Source: Sphingomonas sp.
GTDB lineage: Bacteria; Pseudomonadota; Alphaproteobacteria; Sphingomonadales; Sphingomonadaceae
Length of the DNA stretch: 64,000 bases
Direction: 5' to 3'
Assembly: GCF_017744835.1 (NCBI RefSeq)
Contig: NZ_JAGIAM010000006.1
Span: 84,383-148,382 of the forward strand
Positions 7,781 through 17,315 of the stretch are shown in pieces (the first letter of the stretch is position 1; each line of letters begins with the position of its first letter). The notes beneath the pieces are model-generated. The model did no database searches. It saw nothing but the letters and a program-made list of their open reading frames with translations, and was not told the origin of the DNA. Position numbers and translations under genes: made by a program.

Positions 7781-8791
7781 CTAGCCCGCGTCCCAGGCCG
7801 CGATCACCGCGTCCCCGGTCGCCGGGCGCAATGCGAAGATGCCGCTGTCGCGGTGCCGCGTCGGATGCACCCGGTTGGTGAGCAGCGTCCAGGCGACGCC
7901 ACGCGCGAAGTCGACCCACAGCCCGGTACCGGTGAAGCCGGTATGGCCGATCGTCTCCGCCGAGCAGGCCTGCCCGCCCGACCAGTCGGGGAATTTGCGC
8001 TCCCACCCGCAGGTACGGTGCGCATATTGCGGCGTGCGGATCGCCTCGAGCATCGCCGGGCTCGCGCCGCTGCCGTCGAGCAGGCCCCGCGCGAAGCCCA
8101 GCACGCCGGCCACGGTGCCGAACAGCCCGGCATGGCCGGTCTGGCCGCCCATCGCCGCGCAATTCTCGTCATGGACTTCGCCGCGGAGCACGCGCCCGCG
8201 CCAGCTGCAGCGCTCGGTCGCCACGGCAGGGCCGGGCGGCGGACCGTAGCTGAGGCCCTCGCCCAGCGCCCACTCGCCGAGCGGCGCGCCGGTGATCCGC
8301 TCGATCGCAATGCCGAGCAGGATGAAGTTGATGTCCGAATAGACCGGATCCTCGCGCTGCCGCCATTCGCGCTGGAGCACGAAGGCGCGGAGCCGCGCCG
8401 GATCGTCGCCATAGGTGTAGATCGGCTCGACCGCGGGAAGCCGCGTGCGGTGCGCCAGGCAGTCGCGGAAGGTCAGCGTCCGCTCATAGGCGCCCGCCAC
8501 GTCATATTGCCTGAGGTCGGGAATCGCGCTGGTGAGCGGCGCGTCGAGGTCGAGCCGGCCCTCGTCGGCCAGCCGCAGGATCATCACCGTGGTCGCGATC
8601 ACCTTGGAGACCGAGGCCAGGTCGAACCAGTGATCCTCGGTCAGGGGCTCGGGCCCGGGCTCGATCGCGGCGAGGCCCGCGTGGCGCACCCAGCGCCGCC
8701 CGTCGGCCGCGACCACGCCCAGCGCTGCGCCCGGAATCCGCCCCTCGGCCACTGCGGCGGCGGCGGGCGCGAAGGCGGCGTCGATGTTCAC
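7781..8791 (-). CDS. Serine hydrolase, beta-lactamase/transpeptidase-like family
   Basis: A 336-residue protein of the class C beta-lactamase/esterase fold. The S-x-x-K nucleophile motif is in LASVSKVIATT (about residues 58-64). The Y-x-N-type motif appears as YSDIN, and the third motif as GHTGFTGTG (HTG in place of KTG), as in many esterases and D-aminopeptidases. No signal peptide is visible, so it probably acts in the cytoplasm. Its start overlaps the stop of the AmpG-like permease by four bases. A cytoplasmic hydrolase coupled to a muropeptide importer suggests processing of imported cell-wall fragments rather than antibiotic resistance. That is inferred from context only. Confidence 0.82.
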   Translation of the reverse strand: MNIDAAFAPAAAAVAEGRIPGAALGVVAADGRRWVRHAGLAAIEPGPEPLTEDHWFDLASVSKVIATTVMILRLADEGRLDLDAPLTSAIPDLRQYDVAGAYERTLTFRDCLAHRTRLPAVEPIYTYGDDPARLRAFVLQREWRQREDPVYSDINFILLGIAIERITGAPLGEWALGEGLSYGPPPGPAVATERCSWRGRVLRGEVHDENCAAMGGQTGHAGLFGTVAGVLGFARGLLDGSGASPAMLEAIRTPQYAHRTCGWERKFPDWSGGQACSAETIGHTGFTGTGLWVDFARGVAWTLLTNRVHPTRHRDSGIFALRPATGDAVIAAWDAG

Positions 8792-10326
8792 GGCCGGTCG
8801 TCCTCGCGCGGCTTGATCCGGGCGAGCACCGGCAGGAAGGCGATCGCCGCCAGGCTCAGCACGCCCGATGCGAGGAAGAACAGGTCGAAGCCGTTATAGC
8901 CGGCGGCGTCGAGCTGCTCGACGATCTGCCCGCCGGCGCCCGACAGCAGTCGCGCGAGCAGGAACGCGAAGCCCGAGAGGAAGGCATATTGCGCGCCGGG
9001 ATAGCGCGGGTTCACCAGCATCGAGAGATAGACCACGAACACCGCGCCCGCCATGCCGTTGCCGAACTGGTCGGCGGCGGTGGCGACATAGAGCAGCAGC
9101 TCGTCGCGCGGCTGGTGCGCCAGCCAGACGAAGCCGAAATTGCCGATCGCGGCGAACACTGCGCCGATCGCGAGCGTCACGGGCGAGCGCCAGCGCGTCA
9201 CCATCCAGCCGCCCAGCCCCACGCCGATGATGCTCGCCGCCAGCGCCACCAGCCCGTCGGCACGCCCGATCTCGGTCTTGGTATAGCCCAGGCCCAGGAT
9301 CATCGGCTTGGACAGGTTGAGCGCGAGCACGTCGCCCATGCGATAGATCGACACGAACGCCATCAGCACGATCGCCATGGCGCCGTAGCGCCAGAAGAAG
9401 TCGACATAGGGCCCGATCGCGACCGAGGTGCGCAGCGGATCGTTCGGCCCGGCGCGGCGGATGCGGGGCAGCGCGAAGGCCATGGCGACGAAGGGCAGCA
9501 TCGCGACGACGATGACGAAGGTCTTGACGTCGGTCTGCGGCCCCACGCCGATCGCCGCGGCTCCGGACAGCAGGGCCCAGCCGATCACGCCCGTGGCGAG
9601 CGTCGACACGCCGAGGATCGCCGCGCTCGCCAGCAGTCCGGTCGCCAGCGCCGGCCAGCGCCCGCCGCCGTGCGCGGGATCGGGGCGCATCGCCGCGAGG
9701 ATGGGGAAGGGGACGAAGGCGGCGATGGCGATCGCCAGATAGGCGCCGCTCCAGCCGAGCCCCGGCGCGTCGGCGATCAGCAGCGCGCCGCTGCCCGCCG
9801 CGACCATCGCCGTGCGATAGCCCCACAGGTTCGCCGCCGCGATCGGGCCCTGTTCGGCCTCGGTGGGGGCGAGCTCGATGCGCCACGCGTCGGCGGCGAC
9901 TTCGAGCGTCGTGGTCCAGAAGGCGAGCAGCACCGCGAACAGCGCGGTCAGCGCCAGGCTCGCGTCCGACGCGGTCAGCGTCATCGCCAGCATCGAGGCG
10001 AAGATGCCGAGCTGCGAGAGCATGATCCACCCGCGCCGCTTCCCCCAGAAGCGCGCGAAGCCGGGAATGTCGTAGCGATCGAGCAGCGGCGCCCAGAGGA
10101 ACTTGAACGTCGGCAGCAACTGCACCCAGGCGAAGAAGCCGATGATCGTCAGCGCCACGCCGTGATCGGTGAGCCGCGCCGCGAGCACGGTCGAGAACAT
10201 GTAGAAGGGCAGCCCCGCCGAGAAGCCGAGCAGCACGTAGAGCGCCATCCGGCCGAGCCCGTGCGGCACGGGCGAAGCGGCGGGCGGCGAGGGTGCCAGG
10301 GTGGCGGCATGCTGGGGGGAAGCCAT
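8788..10326 (-). CDS. ampG: AmpG-like muropeptide permease (MFS)
   Basis: A 512-residue major facilitator with 12 or more hydrophobic helices. The N-terminal region (LLGFSAGLPFYM, then FAWVQLLPTFKFLWAPLLDR and KRRGWIMLSQ) is the AmpG signature. Such permeases import GlcNAc-anhydroMurNAc peptides during wall recycling. ATG 10326 is preferred because it leaves a normal short tail before helix 1; a further in-frame start at 10404 adds an Arg-rich segment. It is translationally coupled to the serine hydrolase. Related AmpG-like proteins in sphingomonads are numerous and may carry other substrates, so the substrate call is moderate. Confidence 0.82.
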   Translation of the reverse strand: MASPQHAATLAPSPPAASPVPHGLGRMALYVLLGFSAGLPFYMFSTVLAARLTDHGVALTIIGFFAWVQLLPTFKFLWAPLLDRYDIPGFARFWGKRRGWIMLSQLGIFASMLAMTLTASDASLALTALFAVLLAFWTTTLEVAADAWRIELAPTEAEQGPIAAANLWGYRTAMVAAGSGALLIADAPGLGWSGAYLAIAIAAFVPFPILAAMRPDPAHGGGRWPALATGLLASAAILGVSTLATGVIGWALLSGAAAIGVGPQTDVKTFVIVVAMLPFVAMAFALPRIRRAGPNDPLRTSVAIGPYVDFFWRYGAMAIVLMAFVSIYRMGDVLALNLSKPMILGLGYTKTEIGRADGLVALAASIIGVGLGGWMVTRWRSPVTLAIGAVFAAIGNFGFVWLAHQPRDELLLYVATAADQFGNGMAGAVFVVYLSMLVNPRYPGAQYAFLSGFAFLLARLLSGAGGQIVEQLDAAGYNGFDLFFLASGVLSLAAIAFLPVLARIKPREDDRP

Positions 10327-10511
10327 CGCGCCACGCTCGGCCAAGCGGGGCCGCGCGTCAACGGTTCGGCCTGTTGCTCCCCGGCCACGTTTCAAGGCCC
10401 ACATGCCGCCAAGCTATGGATTTGCGAACAGAAACTATGGCGCGGTGCAACATTACTGTTACTTAATGTCACGGTTCCGCAAGGGTCGCGGTCAGTTGGG
10501 GGCTCAAAGAC

Positions 10512-13508
10512 ATGAATGGTACCAAGTCATTCAAGAATATCCTGATTTCCGGCACTGCGCTGGCGATCCTGGGAACCGCTCCCGCCTGGGCGCAGACGGC
10601 AAGTGACACGCAGGCGGCCGAGACCGCCGCTCCCGCGCCGGAAGGGGACATCATCGTCACCGGCTCGCGCATCCGCCGCGACGGCTTCCAGGCGCCGACG
10701 CCGGTCACGGTGCTGACGCAGGAAGACATCCAGAACACCTCGCCGACCAACAACATCGCCGACTTCGTCAACCAGCTGCCGCAGCTCGCGGGCTCGACCA
10801 AGCCGGGCAACTCGCGCCTCAACATCTCGAACGGTTCGGCGGGCATCAACGCCCTCAACCTGCGCAACCTGGGCGAAGGCCGCACGCTGGTCCTGGTCGA
10901 CGGCAAGCGCTCGGTCGGTTCGACGATCTATGGCTGGGTCGACGTCAACACGATCCCGCAGGCGCTGGTCGACCGCGTCGAGGTCGTCACCGGCGGCGCC
11001 TCGTCGGCCTATGGCTCGGACGCCGTCGCGGGCGTGGTCAACTTCATCCTCAACACCAAGTACGAGGGGCTGAAGATCGAAGCGGACACCGGCGTGACCA
11101 ACGCCGGCGACGGGTTCAACTATTCGGGCAGCATCGCGGGCGGAACCGCCTTTGCCGGGGGCCGCGGACACTTCGTCTTCAACGCCGAGATCGCGCACCA
11201 GGACGGCATCTTCTACATCGATCCGCACGATCGCCCGTGGAACCAGACCGGCTATGTGCAATATTCCGACCCTGCCTGGGTGAGCGGAGTCAGCACCACC
11301 CCGCGCTGGATCACGACCAGCCGGCCGGTCGGCCAGACCAACCAGGCTCCGGGCGGCTTCATCACGGGTTCGGCCGGCGGCGTCGCCAACCGGCTGCGCG
11401 GCCTCTATTTCGGCCAGAACGGGCAGGTCATTCCGTTCCAGTACGGCTCGATCAACTCGCCGTCGCTGGCGAGCGGCAGCGCGCCCACCCGGACCATCGG
11501 CGGGGACTGGACGCTCAATGACTCGGGCCGCCGTATCGGCCTCAACCCTGAGGACGATCGCTGGGGCGTCTTCGGCCGGCTGAGCTTCGAAGTCGCGGAC
11601 GGCGTCGAGGTCTACGCCCAGGGTTCGTACAATCATCAGGAAGTGCTGTTCAACGCTGGTCCCAACCTGTCGTCGTTCTCGCTGGACACCCGAGGCTGCA
11701 CGACCACCCCGAACCCCCTCACCTGCAACGCTTTCGCTCTCCAGACGCTCGGCGCCGCTGCACTCACGGGTGTCAACACCGTCAGCGTCACCACCACGGC
11801 AGCCGACCTGCCATGGCGCGGCATCAACAACCAGCGCAGCGTCCAGCGCTATGTCGTGGGCGCCGAGGGCTCCTTCGACGCGTTCGGCAAGTCGGCGAAC
11901 TGGGACGTCTATGCCCAGTACAGCCGCTCCGACCTGCGCGAGCAGCTGCGCGACATCATGAACGTCACGCGGCTGGCCAATGCGACGGCGGCGGTTTTCG
12001 CGCCCGCCGGCAATGCAGGCGGCTATGCGCCCGGCTCGATCCAGTGCCTGATCAACGTCGATACCAATGCGACCAACGATGACCGGGCCTGCGTGCCGCT
12101 CAACCGCCTCGGCCTTGGCGTCGCCAGCCCGGCGGCGATCGATTACGTGCTGGGCGATCCCTACCGCAAGCAGGTGATGGAGCAGTTCGTCACCGGCGTG
12201 AACCTGTCGCTGACGCCCTTCGCCACTTGGGCCGGCGACGTCAGCGTCGCGGTGGGCGGCGAGTACCGCAAGGAGAAGATCCGCGGCAGCGTGCCGACCG
12301 AATACCAGCCCACCGTGACTGCCACCGGTACCACCAACGCCTGGTCGGTGGGCAACTATCTGCCCTTCACCGGCGAGTACAACGTCAAGGAAGCCTATCT
12401 CGAGACCGTGGTTCCGCTCGGCCTCGGGCTGGAATTCAACGGCGCCGTGCGGGCGACCGACTATTCGAACGCCGGTTACGTCACCACCTGGAAGCTCGGT
12501 GCGAGCTGGCAGCCGATCGAGGACATCCGTATCCGCGTGACGCGCTCGCGCGACATCCGGGCACCCAACCTCAACGAGCTCTATCAGGCGGGCACCGCGA
12601 ACAGCGATTCCGTCGCCAACCCGAACTTCGTCCCCGGCGCCACCGGCTCGGCCGGGACCCAGCGGTTCGGCTATTCGGGTCTCGTCACCGGCAATCCGAA
12701 CCTGAAGCCCGAAGTCGCCAACTCGTGGAACGTCGGCGCGGTTCTCTCGCCGCGCTTCGTGCCGGGCTTCACCGCCTCGGTCGACTATTTCCGCATCGAT
12801 CTCGACTCGGCGATCGACTCGCTCTCCGCGCAGGAGATCGTCAACCGCTGCGCCGAGGGTAACCAGGACTTCTGCGACGCGATCACCGAGGATCCGGCTC
12901 GCTCGACTCCGGATTCGCCCTATCTGCTGATCCGCAGCCAGCCGTTCAACTTCGTCAACCGGCTGGTGCGCGGCATCGACTTCGATGCGGCCTATCGCCT
13001 GCCGGTCGGCGCCGACCAGAACATCACGATCAAGGGCGTCGCGACGCGCTACATCGAGAATCTGATCAACACCGGCGTCGCCGGCGTCGTGCCGGTCAAC
13101 ACCGTCGGCTCGAACGGCGGCCAGGCCAGCACCCCGACCTGGATCTTCCGCGGCAGCATCGCCTATGACTCGCCGGACTTCTCGGCGACGGTCGTCGGCC
13201 GCGGCGTCAGCGCCGGCAAATATGACTCGGCCGGCATCGAGTGCCAGACCGGCTGCCCGGTCATCACCACCAGCTCGCAGTTCCAGACCTATGACGACAA
13301 CCATGTCTCGGGGCTGTTCTACGTCGACCTCAACCTGACGCAGCGAGTGCGGATGGGCGGTTCGAAGGCGGAGCTGTTCTTCAACGTCACCAACCTGTTC
13401 AACCGCTGGCCGCTGCTGGTGCCGGAGACCGGCCTCGCCGCGAACAGCACCTATTCGGACCTGCTCGGCCGCCAGTTCCGCGTCGGCTTCCGCTTCGAGC
13501 TGAAGTAA
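10512..13508 (+). CDS. TonB-dependent outer-membrane receptor
   Basis: A 998-residue receptor. Residues 1-27 form a signal peptide (ending AWAQ). A TonB-box-like stretch follows (GDIIVTGSRIRR), then the plug domain (PVTVLTQEDIQN through VEVVTGGASSAYGSDAVAGVVNFILN) and a 22-strand barrel ending in the aromatic terminal strand RVGFRFELK. It lacks a siderophore-receptor motif and resembles the large sphingomonad receptors for peptides, sugars or aromatics. It follows the divergent AmpG/serine hydrolase operon after about 185 bases; whether they share a substrate is unknown. A strong terminator lies 42 bases downstream, so it is probably monocistronic. Confidence 0.92.
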   Translation: MNGTKSFKNILISGTALAILGTAPAWAQTASDTQAAETAAPAPEGDIIVTGSRIRRDGFQAPTPVTVLTQEDIQNTSPTNNIADFVNQLPQLAGSTKPGNSRLNISNGSAGINALNLRNLGEGRTLVLVDGKRSVGSTIYGWVDVNTIPQALVDRVEVVTGGASSAYGSDAVAGVVNFILNTKYEGLKIEADTGVTNAGDGFNYSGSIAGGTAFAGGRGHFVFNAEIAHQDGIFYIDPHDRPWNQTGYVQYSDPAWVSGVSTTPRWITTSRPVGQTNQAPGGFITGSAGGVANRLRGLYFGQNGQVIPFQYGSINSPSLASGSAPTRTIGGDWTLNDSGRRIGLNPEDDRWGVFGRLSFEVADGVEVYAQGSYNHQEVLFNAGPNLSSFSLDTRGCTTTPNPLTCNAFALQTLGAAALTGVNTVSVTTTAADLPWRGINNQRSVQRYVVGAEGSFDAFGKSANWDVYAQYSRSDLREQLRDIMNVTRLANATAAVFAPAGNAGGYAPGSIQCLINVDTNATNDDRACVPLNRLGLGVASPAAIDYVLGDPYRKQVMEQFVTGVNLSLTPFATWAGDVSVAVGGEYRKEKIRGSVPTEYQPTVTATGTTNAWSVGNYLPFTGEYNVKEAYLETVVPLGLGLEFNGAVRATDYSNAGYVTTWKLGASWQPIEDIRIRVTRSRDIRAPNLNELYQAGTANSDSVANPNFVPGATGSAGTQRFGYSGLVTGNPNLKPEVANSWNVGAVLSPRFVPGFTASVDYFRIDLDSAIDSLSAQEIVNRCAEGNQDFCDAITEDPARSTPDSPYLLIRSQPFNFVNRLVRGIDFDAAYRLPVGADQNITIKGVATRYIENLINTGVAGVVPVNTVGSNGGQASTPTWIFRGSIAYDSPDFSATVVGRGVSAGKYDSAGIECQTGCPVITTSSQFQTYDDNHVSGLFYVDLNLTQRVRMGGSKAELFFNVTNLFNRWPLLVPETGLAANSTYSDLLGRQFRVGFRFELK

Positions 13509-13549
13509 GGCCGGCGCCGGGCGCTTCGGACGCCCGGATGCGTGCAAGA

Positions 13550-13580
13550 GGGCGGTGGGGGAAATCCCGCCGCCCTTTTT
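13550..13580 (+). terminator. Rho-independent terminator of the TonB receptor gene
   Basis: A 10-base stem (13550-13559 with 13566-13575, including one G-T pair) and a 6-base loop, followed by five T. It follows the receptor gene directly. Confidence 0.88.
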
Positions 13581-13795
13581 CATGTCCGGCGGTCGGCGGC
13601 CACGTCGGCCAATCGGTTCCTTCGATCAGTGCCCCCCGCGAGCATCGTTGATGATGCCGCAACAACCCGCGCTGCGCTGCGCAGCCGCTGTATCCCCGCC
13701 CGGGAGCCAGATTGAAAATCCCGTTCTTTCAACGACTTTGGCAACTTCGCCTGCGCGCCTCCGGTTCTTGCGCCATCCCAGCAGGAGTGGTTGCC

Positions 13796-14701
13796 ATGTT
13801 CATGCACAACAAACGGCTGCAATATACGGTGCGCTTGTCCGAGCCGAACCCCAGGCTCGCCTGCGTCCTCCTCGAGCAATTCGGCGGTGCCGACGGCGAG
13901 CTCGCCGCGGCGATGCGCTATTTCACCCAGGGCCTCGGCGAAGAGGACCCCGGCCGCAAGGACATGCTGCTCGACATCGCCACCGAGGAGCTGAGCCATC
14001 TCGAAGTGATCGGCTCGATCGTGACGATGCTCAACAAGGGCGTGAAGGCGCAGCTCTCCGAAGCGCAGGAGTCGGAGGCTGACCTGTTCGCGATGGTCGG
14101 CCAGACCGGCACCTCGGCCAAGGAGTCGATCCTCTTCGGCGGCGGCCCCGCGCTGATCGATTCCGCCGGCGTCCCCTGGACCGCCGCCTATATCGACTCC
14201 CGCTCCGAACCGACCGTCGACCTGCGCAACAACATCGCCGCCGAGAGCCGCGCCAAGATCGTCTACGAGCGGCTGATCAACATCACCGACGATCCCGGGA
14301 TCAAGGAAGCGCTCGGCTTCCTGATGACGCGCGAGGTGGCGCACCAGAAGTCGTTCGAGAAGGCGCTCTATTCGATCGAGCCCAACTTCCCCTCGGGCAA
14401 GCTGCCGGCAATGGAGCAATATGCCAGCGTCTATGTGAACACCTCGCAGGGCGAAGGCGACATGACCGGACCGTGGAACTCGGGCGATCAGTGGGATCGC
14501 ATCGACGACCTCGAGCAGACCATGCCGATCGACGGCGGCGACGGGACGGCCACGGTCGACCTCGACACCGGCGACAAGGCGGCGTTGGCGCAGCTCGCAA
14601 CGCGGCTGGCGTCCGACACGACGCGCGATCCGACCACGGGCACCGATCTCGGCGCCGGCCCGGGCGCGGGCCGCACCAAGCAGCTCGAACCAATGGACTG
14701 A
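13796..14701 (+). CDS. Manganese catalase
   Basis: A 301-residue dimanganese catalase converting hydrogen peroxide to water and oxygen in the cytoplasm. The N terminus MFMHNKRLQYTVR, the LLEQFGGADGELAAAMRYFTQ segment (first Glu ligand), the E-x-x-H motif in TEELSHLEV and the second in TREVAHQKSFEKAL are diagnostic. The ATG at 13796 has AGGAG about eight bases upstream and gives the family's normal N terminus; an upstream in-frame start at 13712 is rejected. A ZIP-type metal transporter follows after 97 bases, which may supply the metal. The C-terminal tail (from about residue 245) is a polar, disordered-looking extension, as is usual in the family. Confidence 0.93.
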   Translation: MFMHNKRLQYTVRLSEPNPRLACVLLEQFGGADGELAAAMRYFTQGLGEEDPGRKDMLLDIATEELSHLEVIGSIVTMLNKGVKAQLSEAQESEADLFAMVGQTGTSAKESILFGGGPALIDSAGVPWTAAYIDSRSEPTVDLRNNIAAESRAKIVYERLINITDDPGIKEALGFLMTREVAHQKSFEKALYSIEPNFPSGKLPAMEQYASVYVNTSQGEGDMTGPWNSGDQWDRIDDLEQTMPIDGGDGTATVDLDTGDKAALAQLATRLASDTTRDPTTGTDLGAGPGAGRTKQLEPMD

Positions 14702-14798
14702 GCGCTCGGCGCAGAGGAACAGGCGGAGCGGCAATGGGTTGCAGACATGGTGCCGCTCCGCCCGAGCGGCGTGATGGTGAGCCATTGATCGGAGCGCT

Positions 14799-15584
14799 GT
14801 GAACGAGATCGTCGCGGCAGGAGCGCTGGGGAGCCTTTGTGCGGGCGCCGCCACCGGCTTGGGGGCCATCCCCGCGCTGTTCCTGCGCAAGCCGAGCGAC
14901 CAGCAGCAGAATCTGCTGCTCGGCTTCGCCGCCGGCGTGATGCTGGCGGCGAGCTTCTTCTCGCTCATCCTCCCCGCGATCGAAGTCGCGCGGCAGCAGG
15001 GCGCGGGGCCGGCGATGGCCTCGGTCCAGGTCGCGGCGGCGGTACTGCTCGGCGCCTTCGCGATCGCCCGCCTCAACGACTGGGTGCCCCCGCTCGACCG
15101 GCTGGGGCTCGGCCCGCCGGGCATCGCTGCAAGCACTTCCGCGCGCCGCATCTGGCTGTTCGTCGCCGCGATCACGCTGCACAATTTCCCCGAGGGCATG
15201 GCCGTGGGGGTGAGCTTCGGCGGGGGCGACTTCGAGGCGGGGCGCGTCACCGCGCTCGGTATCGGGCTGCAGAACATCCCCGAAGGCCTTGCCGTGGCGG
15301 TGGCGCTGATGACGATCGGCCACAGCCGCATCCATTCCGCCGTAGTGGCGACGGCCTCGGGTCTCGTCGAGCCGGTCGCAGGGCTGATCGGCGTCACCAT
15401 CGTCACGCAAGCCCAGGCCTTCCTTCCCTGGGGACTGGGGCTCGCCGCGGGCGCGATGATCTATGTCGTCGCCTCCGACATCATCCCCGACGCGCATGCG
15501 CGGATCAGCGGCGGCGGGCGCGTGACCACCGGGCTGATGGTGGGCCTCGCCGCGATGATGCTGCTCGATACCACCTTCGGCTGA
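14799..15584 (+). CDS. ZIP family metal transporter (GufA/ZupT-like)
   Basis: A 261-residue membrane protein with about eight helices. The two ZIP metal-path motifs are present: HNFPEG in helix 4 and QNIPEG in helix 5. ZIP proteins move Zn2+, Mn2+ or Fe2+ into the cytoplasm. The GTG start at 14799 follows a GGAG element. It lies directly downstream of manganese catalase in the same direction, so manganese supply is an attractive but unproven role. The His-rich loop between helices 3 and 4 common in ZIPs is short here. Confidence 0.88.
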   Translation: MNEIVAAGALGSLCAGAATGLGAIPALFLRKPSDQQQNLLLGFAAGVMLAASFFSLILPAIEVARQQGAGPAMASVQVAAAVLLGAFAIARLNDWVPPLDRLGLGPPGIAASTSARRIWLFVAAITLHNFPEGMAVGVSFGGGDFEAGRVTALGIGLQNIPEGLAVAVALMTIGHSRIHSAVVATASGLVEPVAGLIGVTIVTQAQAFLPWGLGLAAGAMIYVVASDIIPDAHARISGGGRVTTGLMVGLAAMMLLDTTFG

Positions 15585-15689
15585 AGGCCCCACGCCATGT
15601 CGGATATGTTCTATGCACGCGGCTTTCGCTGTGTGACATAGGCGCGGATTCGGTGCGCGGGGGGCGTGCCGAACCGGGGGAATTGCCAT

Positions 15690-17315
15690 ATGCGCCAGAC
15701 GACTTTGTCGGTCGCGCTCGAGGTCAAGCCGGAGAGCTATGACCATCTGTCCAACCTGCTTGACGCGCTGCGCGACCGGCGCAGCACCGATCCGTCGGGC
15801 GGGAAGGGAACCTATGCCGAATTCCTGAGCCGGGTGCCGGCGCTGCACTTCCTGTCGCTCAGCGTCTTTCCCGGCTTCGATTACGACCCGCTGTTCGTGC
15901 TCGAAGCCAATTTCGACGGGCGCCCCGGTCCCTTCTGGGCGCAGCTCGAGGCTGCGGTGGGCGAGGACCTGCGCACCATTTTGCGCTGCTGCAAGCGCCC
16001 GCTCGACAGCGCCGGGCCGTTGTTCGACGCGGTCACTGCGCCGGACTCGCGCGCGCCGATCGCGCCCTATTTCGAAGCGCGCTCGCTTACCCCCACCGTC
16101 TATCACCACGGCAATCGCGGCATGAGCCGCGACCGCATCCTCGATGAGGCGGCGCTGTTCCGCGCGACCCGCGAGGCGCTGCCGGGGCCGCAGGCGCATG
16201 GGCCGAGCCCGTACCGCAAGCTCACCCCCGCCGGCATCCACGCCAGCCTCCGCGAGACGCTGCTCCCGCAGTTTCCGTGGCTGAACGAGAAGGCCCCGCC
16301 GCGCATCCCCTTCCTCGAGAATCTGGGCGACTGGGCCCGGCTGATCTGGTTCGGGCTGCTCACCGTGTTCGTGCTGTCGCTGCCGGGGCTTTTCCTCAAG
16401 CTGGCGATGCCGGACCTGCGGCTGGCGGTGCTGCTGGGGGTCGTGTTCCTGCTCTTCGCCGGCCGGCTCTGGCGGATCGGCGGGGCGTTGCCGGGCACGG
16501 AGGTGCCGACGCGCTTCAGCTTCCTCAAGCTCTTCCTCAAGCTGCTGGTGCCGCTGGCGCTGCTCGGCCTGCTCTACCTGATCGCGGCGGCGACGATCGG
16601 CGCGCCCTTCTCGATGCTGCTCACCGGCCGCGACTGGGATGCCGCGTGGCACGGGATGCTGGTCTGGCTCGGCTGGGGCCTTGCGAGCCTGCCCGTCACC
16701 GCCGCTGGGCTGGTGCTGTGGCTGCGCACGCTCGAGCGCGCCGATTCCTCGCAGGACGCGCCCCCGGTCGATCCGCACATGCTGCGCGAGATGGCGCGGC
16801 GCGAGGACTGGATCCCGCAGAACCACATGGGCTCGGTCGTGCTGGTCAAGCCCGGCGTGCTGCGCGCGATCGTGATCCGCGCGGGGCACCGCGGGCTGGG
16901 GCTGGCGCTGCGCATCGTCGCGCGCAACGGCTATCTAGGATCGATGCGCACGATCCATTTCGCGCACTGGGCGCTGGTCAACAACCAGAGCCGGCTGATG
17001 TTCTTCTCCAACTTCGACCAGACCTGGGAAAGCTATCTCGATGACTTCATCGAGAAGGCGCACGGCGGGCTGACGCTCGCCTGGAGCTGCGGGGTCGGCT
17101 TCCCGCCGACGCGCTTCCTGGTGAAGGACGGCGCCAGCCACGGGCGCCAGTTCAAGGAATGGGCGCGCCATTCGATGGCGGTCAGCCGCTTCTGGTACTC
17201 GGCCTACAAGAACCTCACCGCCGACCAGATCGAGCGCAATTTCCGCATCGCCTCGGGGCTGCGCAAACCAAGGCTCAGCGAAAAGGAGGCCGCGCTGTGG
17301 ATCAACGACCTGTGA
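15690..17315 (+). CDS. Unknown membrane protein with duplicated NFD-type domains, partner of DyP peroxidase
   Basis: A 541-residue protein of no family I recognise. About four hydrophobic helices lie at residues 217-237, 243-260, 285-303 and 320-345. They separate two soluble parts that share a pattern: x-[IL]-H-F, about 18 residues, then NFD, then an amphipathic helix (residues 51-100 and 420-472). The repeat suggests two ferredoxin-like domains flanking a membrane core. The ATG at 15690 follows GGGGG by eight bases. The 3' end overlaps the DyP gene by 19 bases and contains that gene's ribosome-binding site, so the two are translationally linked. It may anchor or feed the peroxidase and P450 at the inner membrane. 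Confidence 0.72.
   Translation: MRQTTLSVALEVKPESYDHLSNLLDALRDRRSTDPSGGKGTYAEFLSRVPALHFLSLSVFPGFDYDPLFVLEANFDGRPGPFWAQLEAAVGEDLRTILRCCKRPLDSAGPLFDAVTAPDSRAPIAPYFEARSLTPTVYHHGNRGMSRDRILDEAALFRATREALPGPQAHGPSPYRKLTPAGIHASLRETLLPQFPWLNEKAPPRIPFLENLGDWARLIWFGLLTVFVLSLPGLFLKLAMPDLRLAVLLGVVFLLFAGRLWRIGGALPGTEVPTRFSFLKLFLKLLVPLALLGLLYLIAAATIGAPFSMLLTGRDWDAAWHGMLVWLGWGLASLPVTAAGLVLWLRTLERADSSQDAPPVDPHMLREMARREDWIPQNHMGSVVLVKPGVLRAIVIRAGHRGLGLALRIVARNGYLGSMRTIHFAHWALVNNQSRLMFFSNFDQTWESYLDDFIEKAHGGLTLAWSCGVGFPPTRFLVKDGASHGRQFKEWARHSMAVSRFWYSAYKNLTADQIERNFRIASGLRKPRLSEKEAALWINDL

Noticed and set aside
10527..13583. Long minus-strand frame (1018 codons) opposite the first TonB receptor
   Set aside because: Same reason; it also spans the receptor's terminator.
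14301..16889. Minus-strand frame (862 codons) across the catalase, ZIP and membrane protein genes
   Set aside because: It crosses three plus-strand genes with clear motifs and is rich in His, Arg and Gln, with no recognisable domain.
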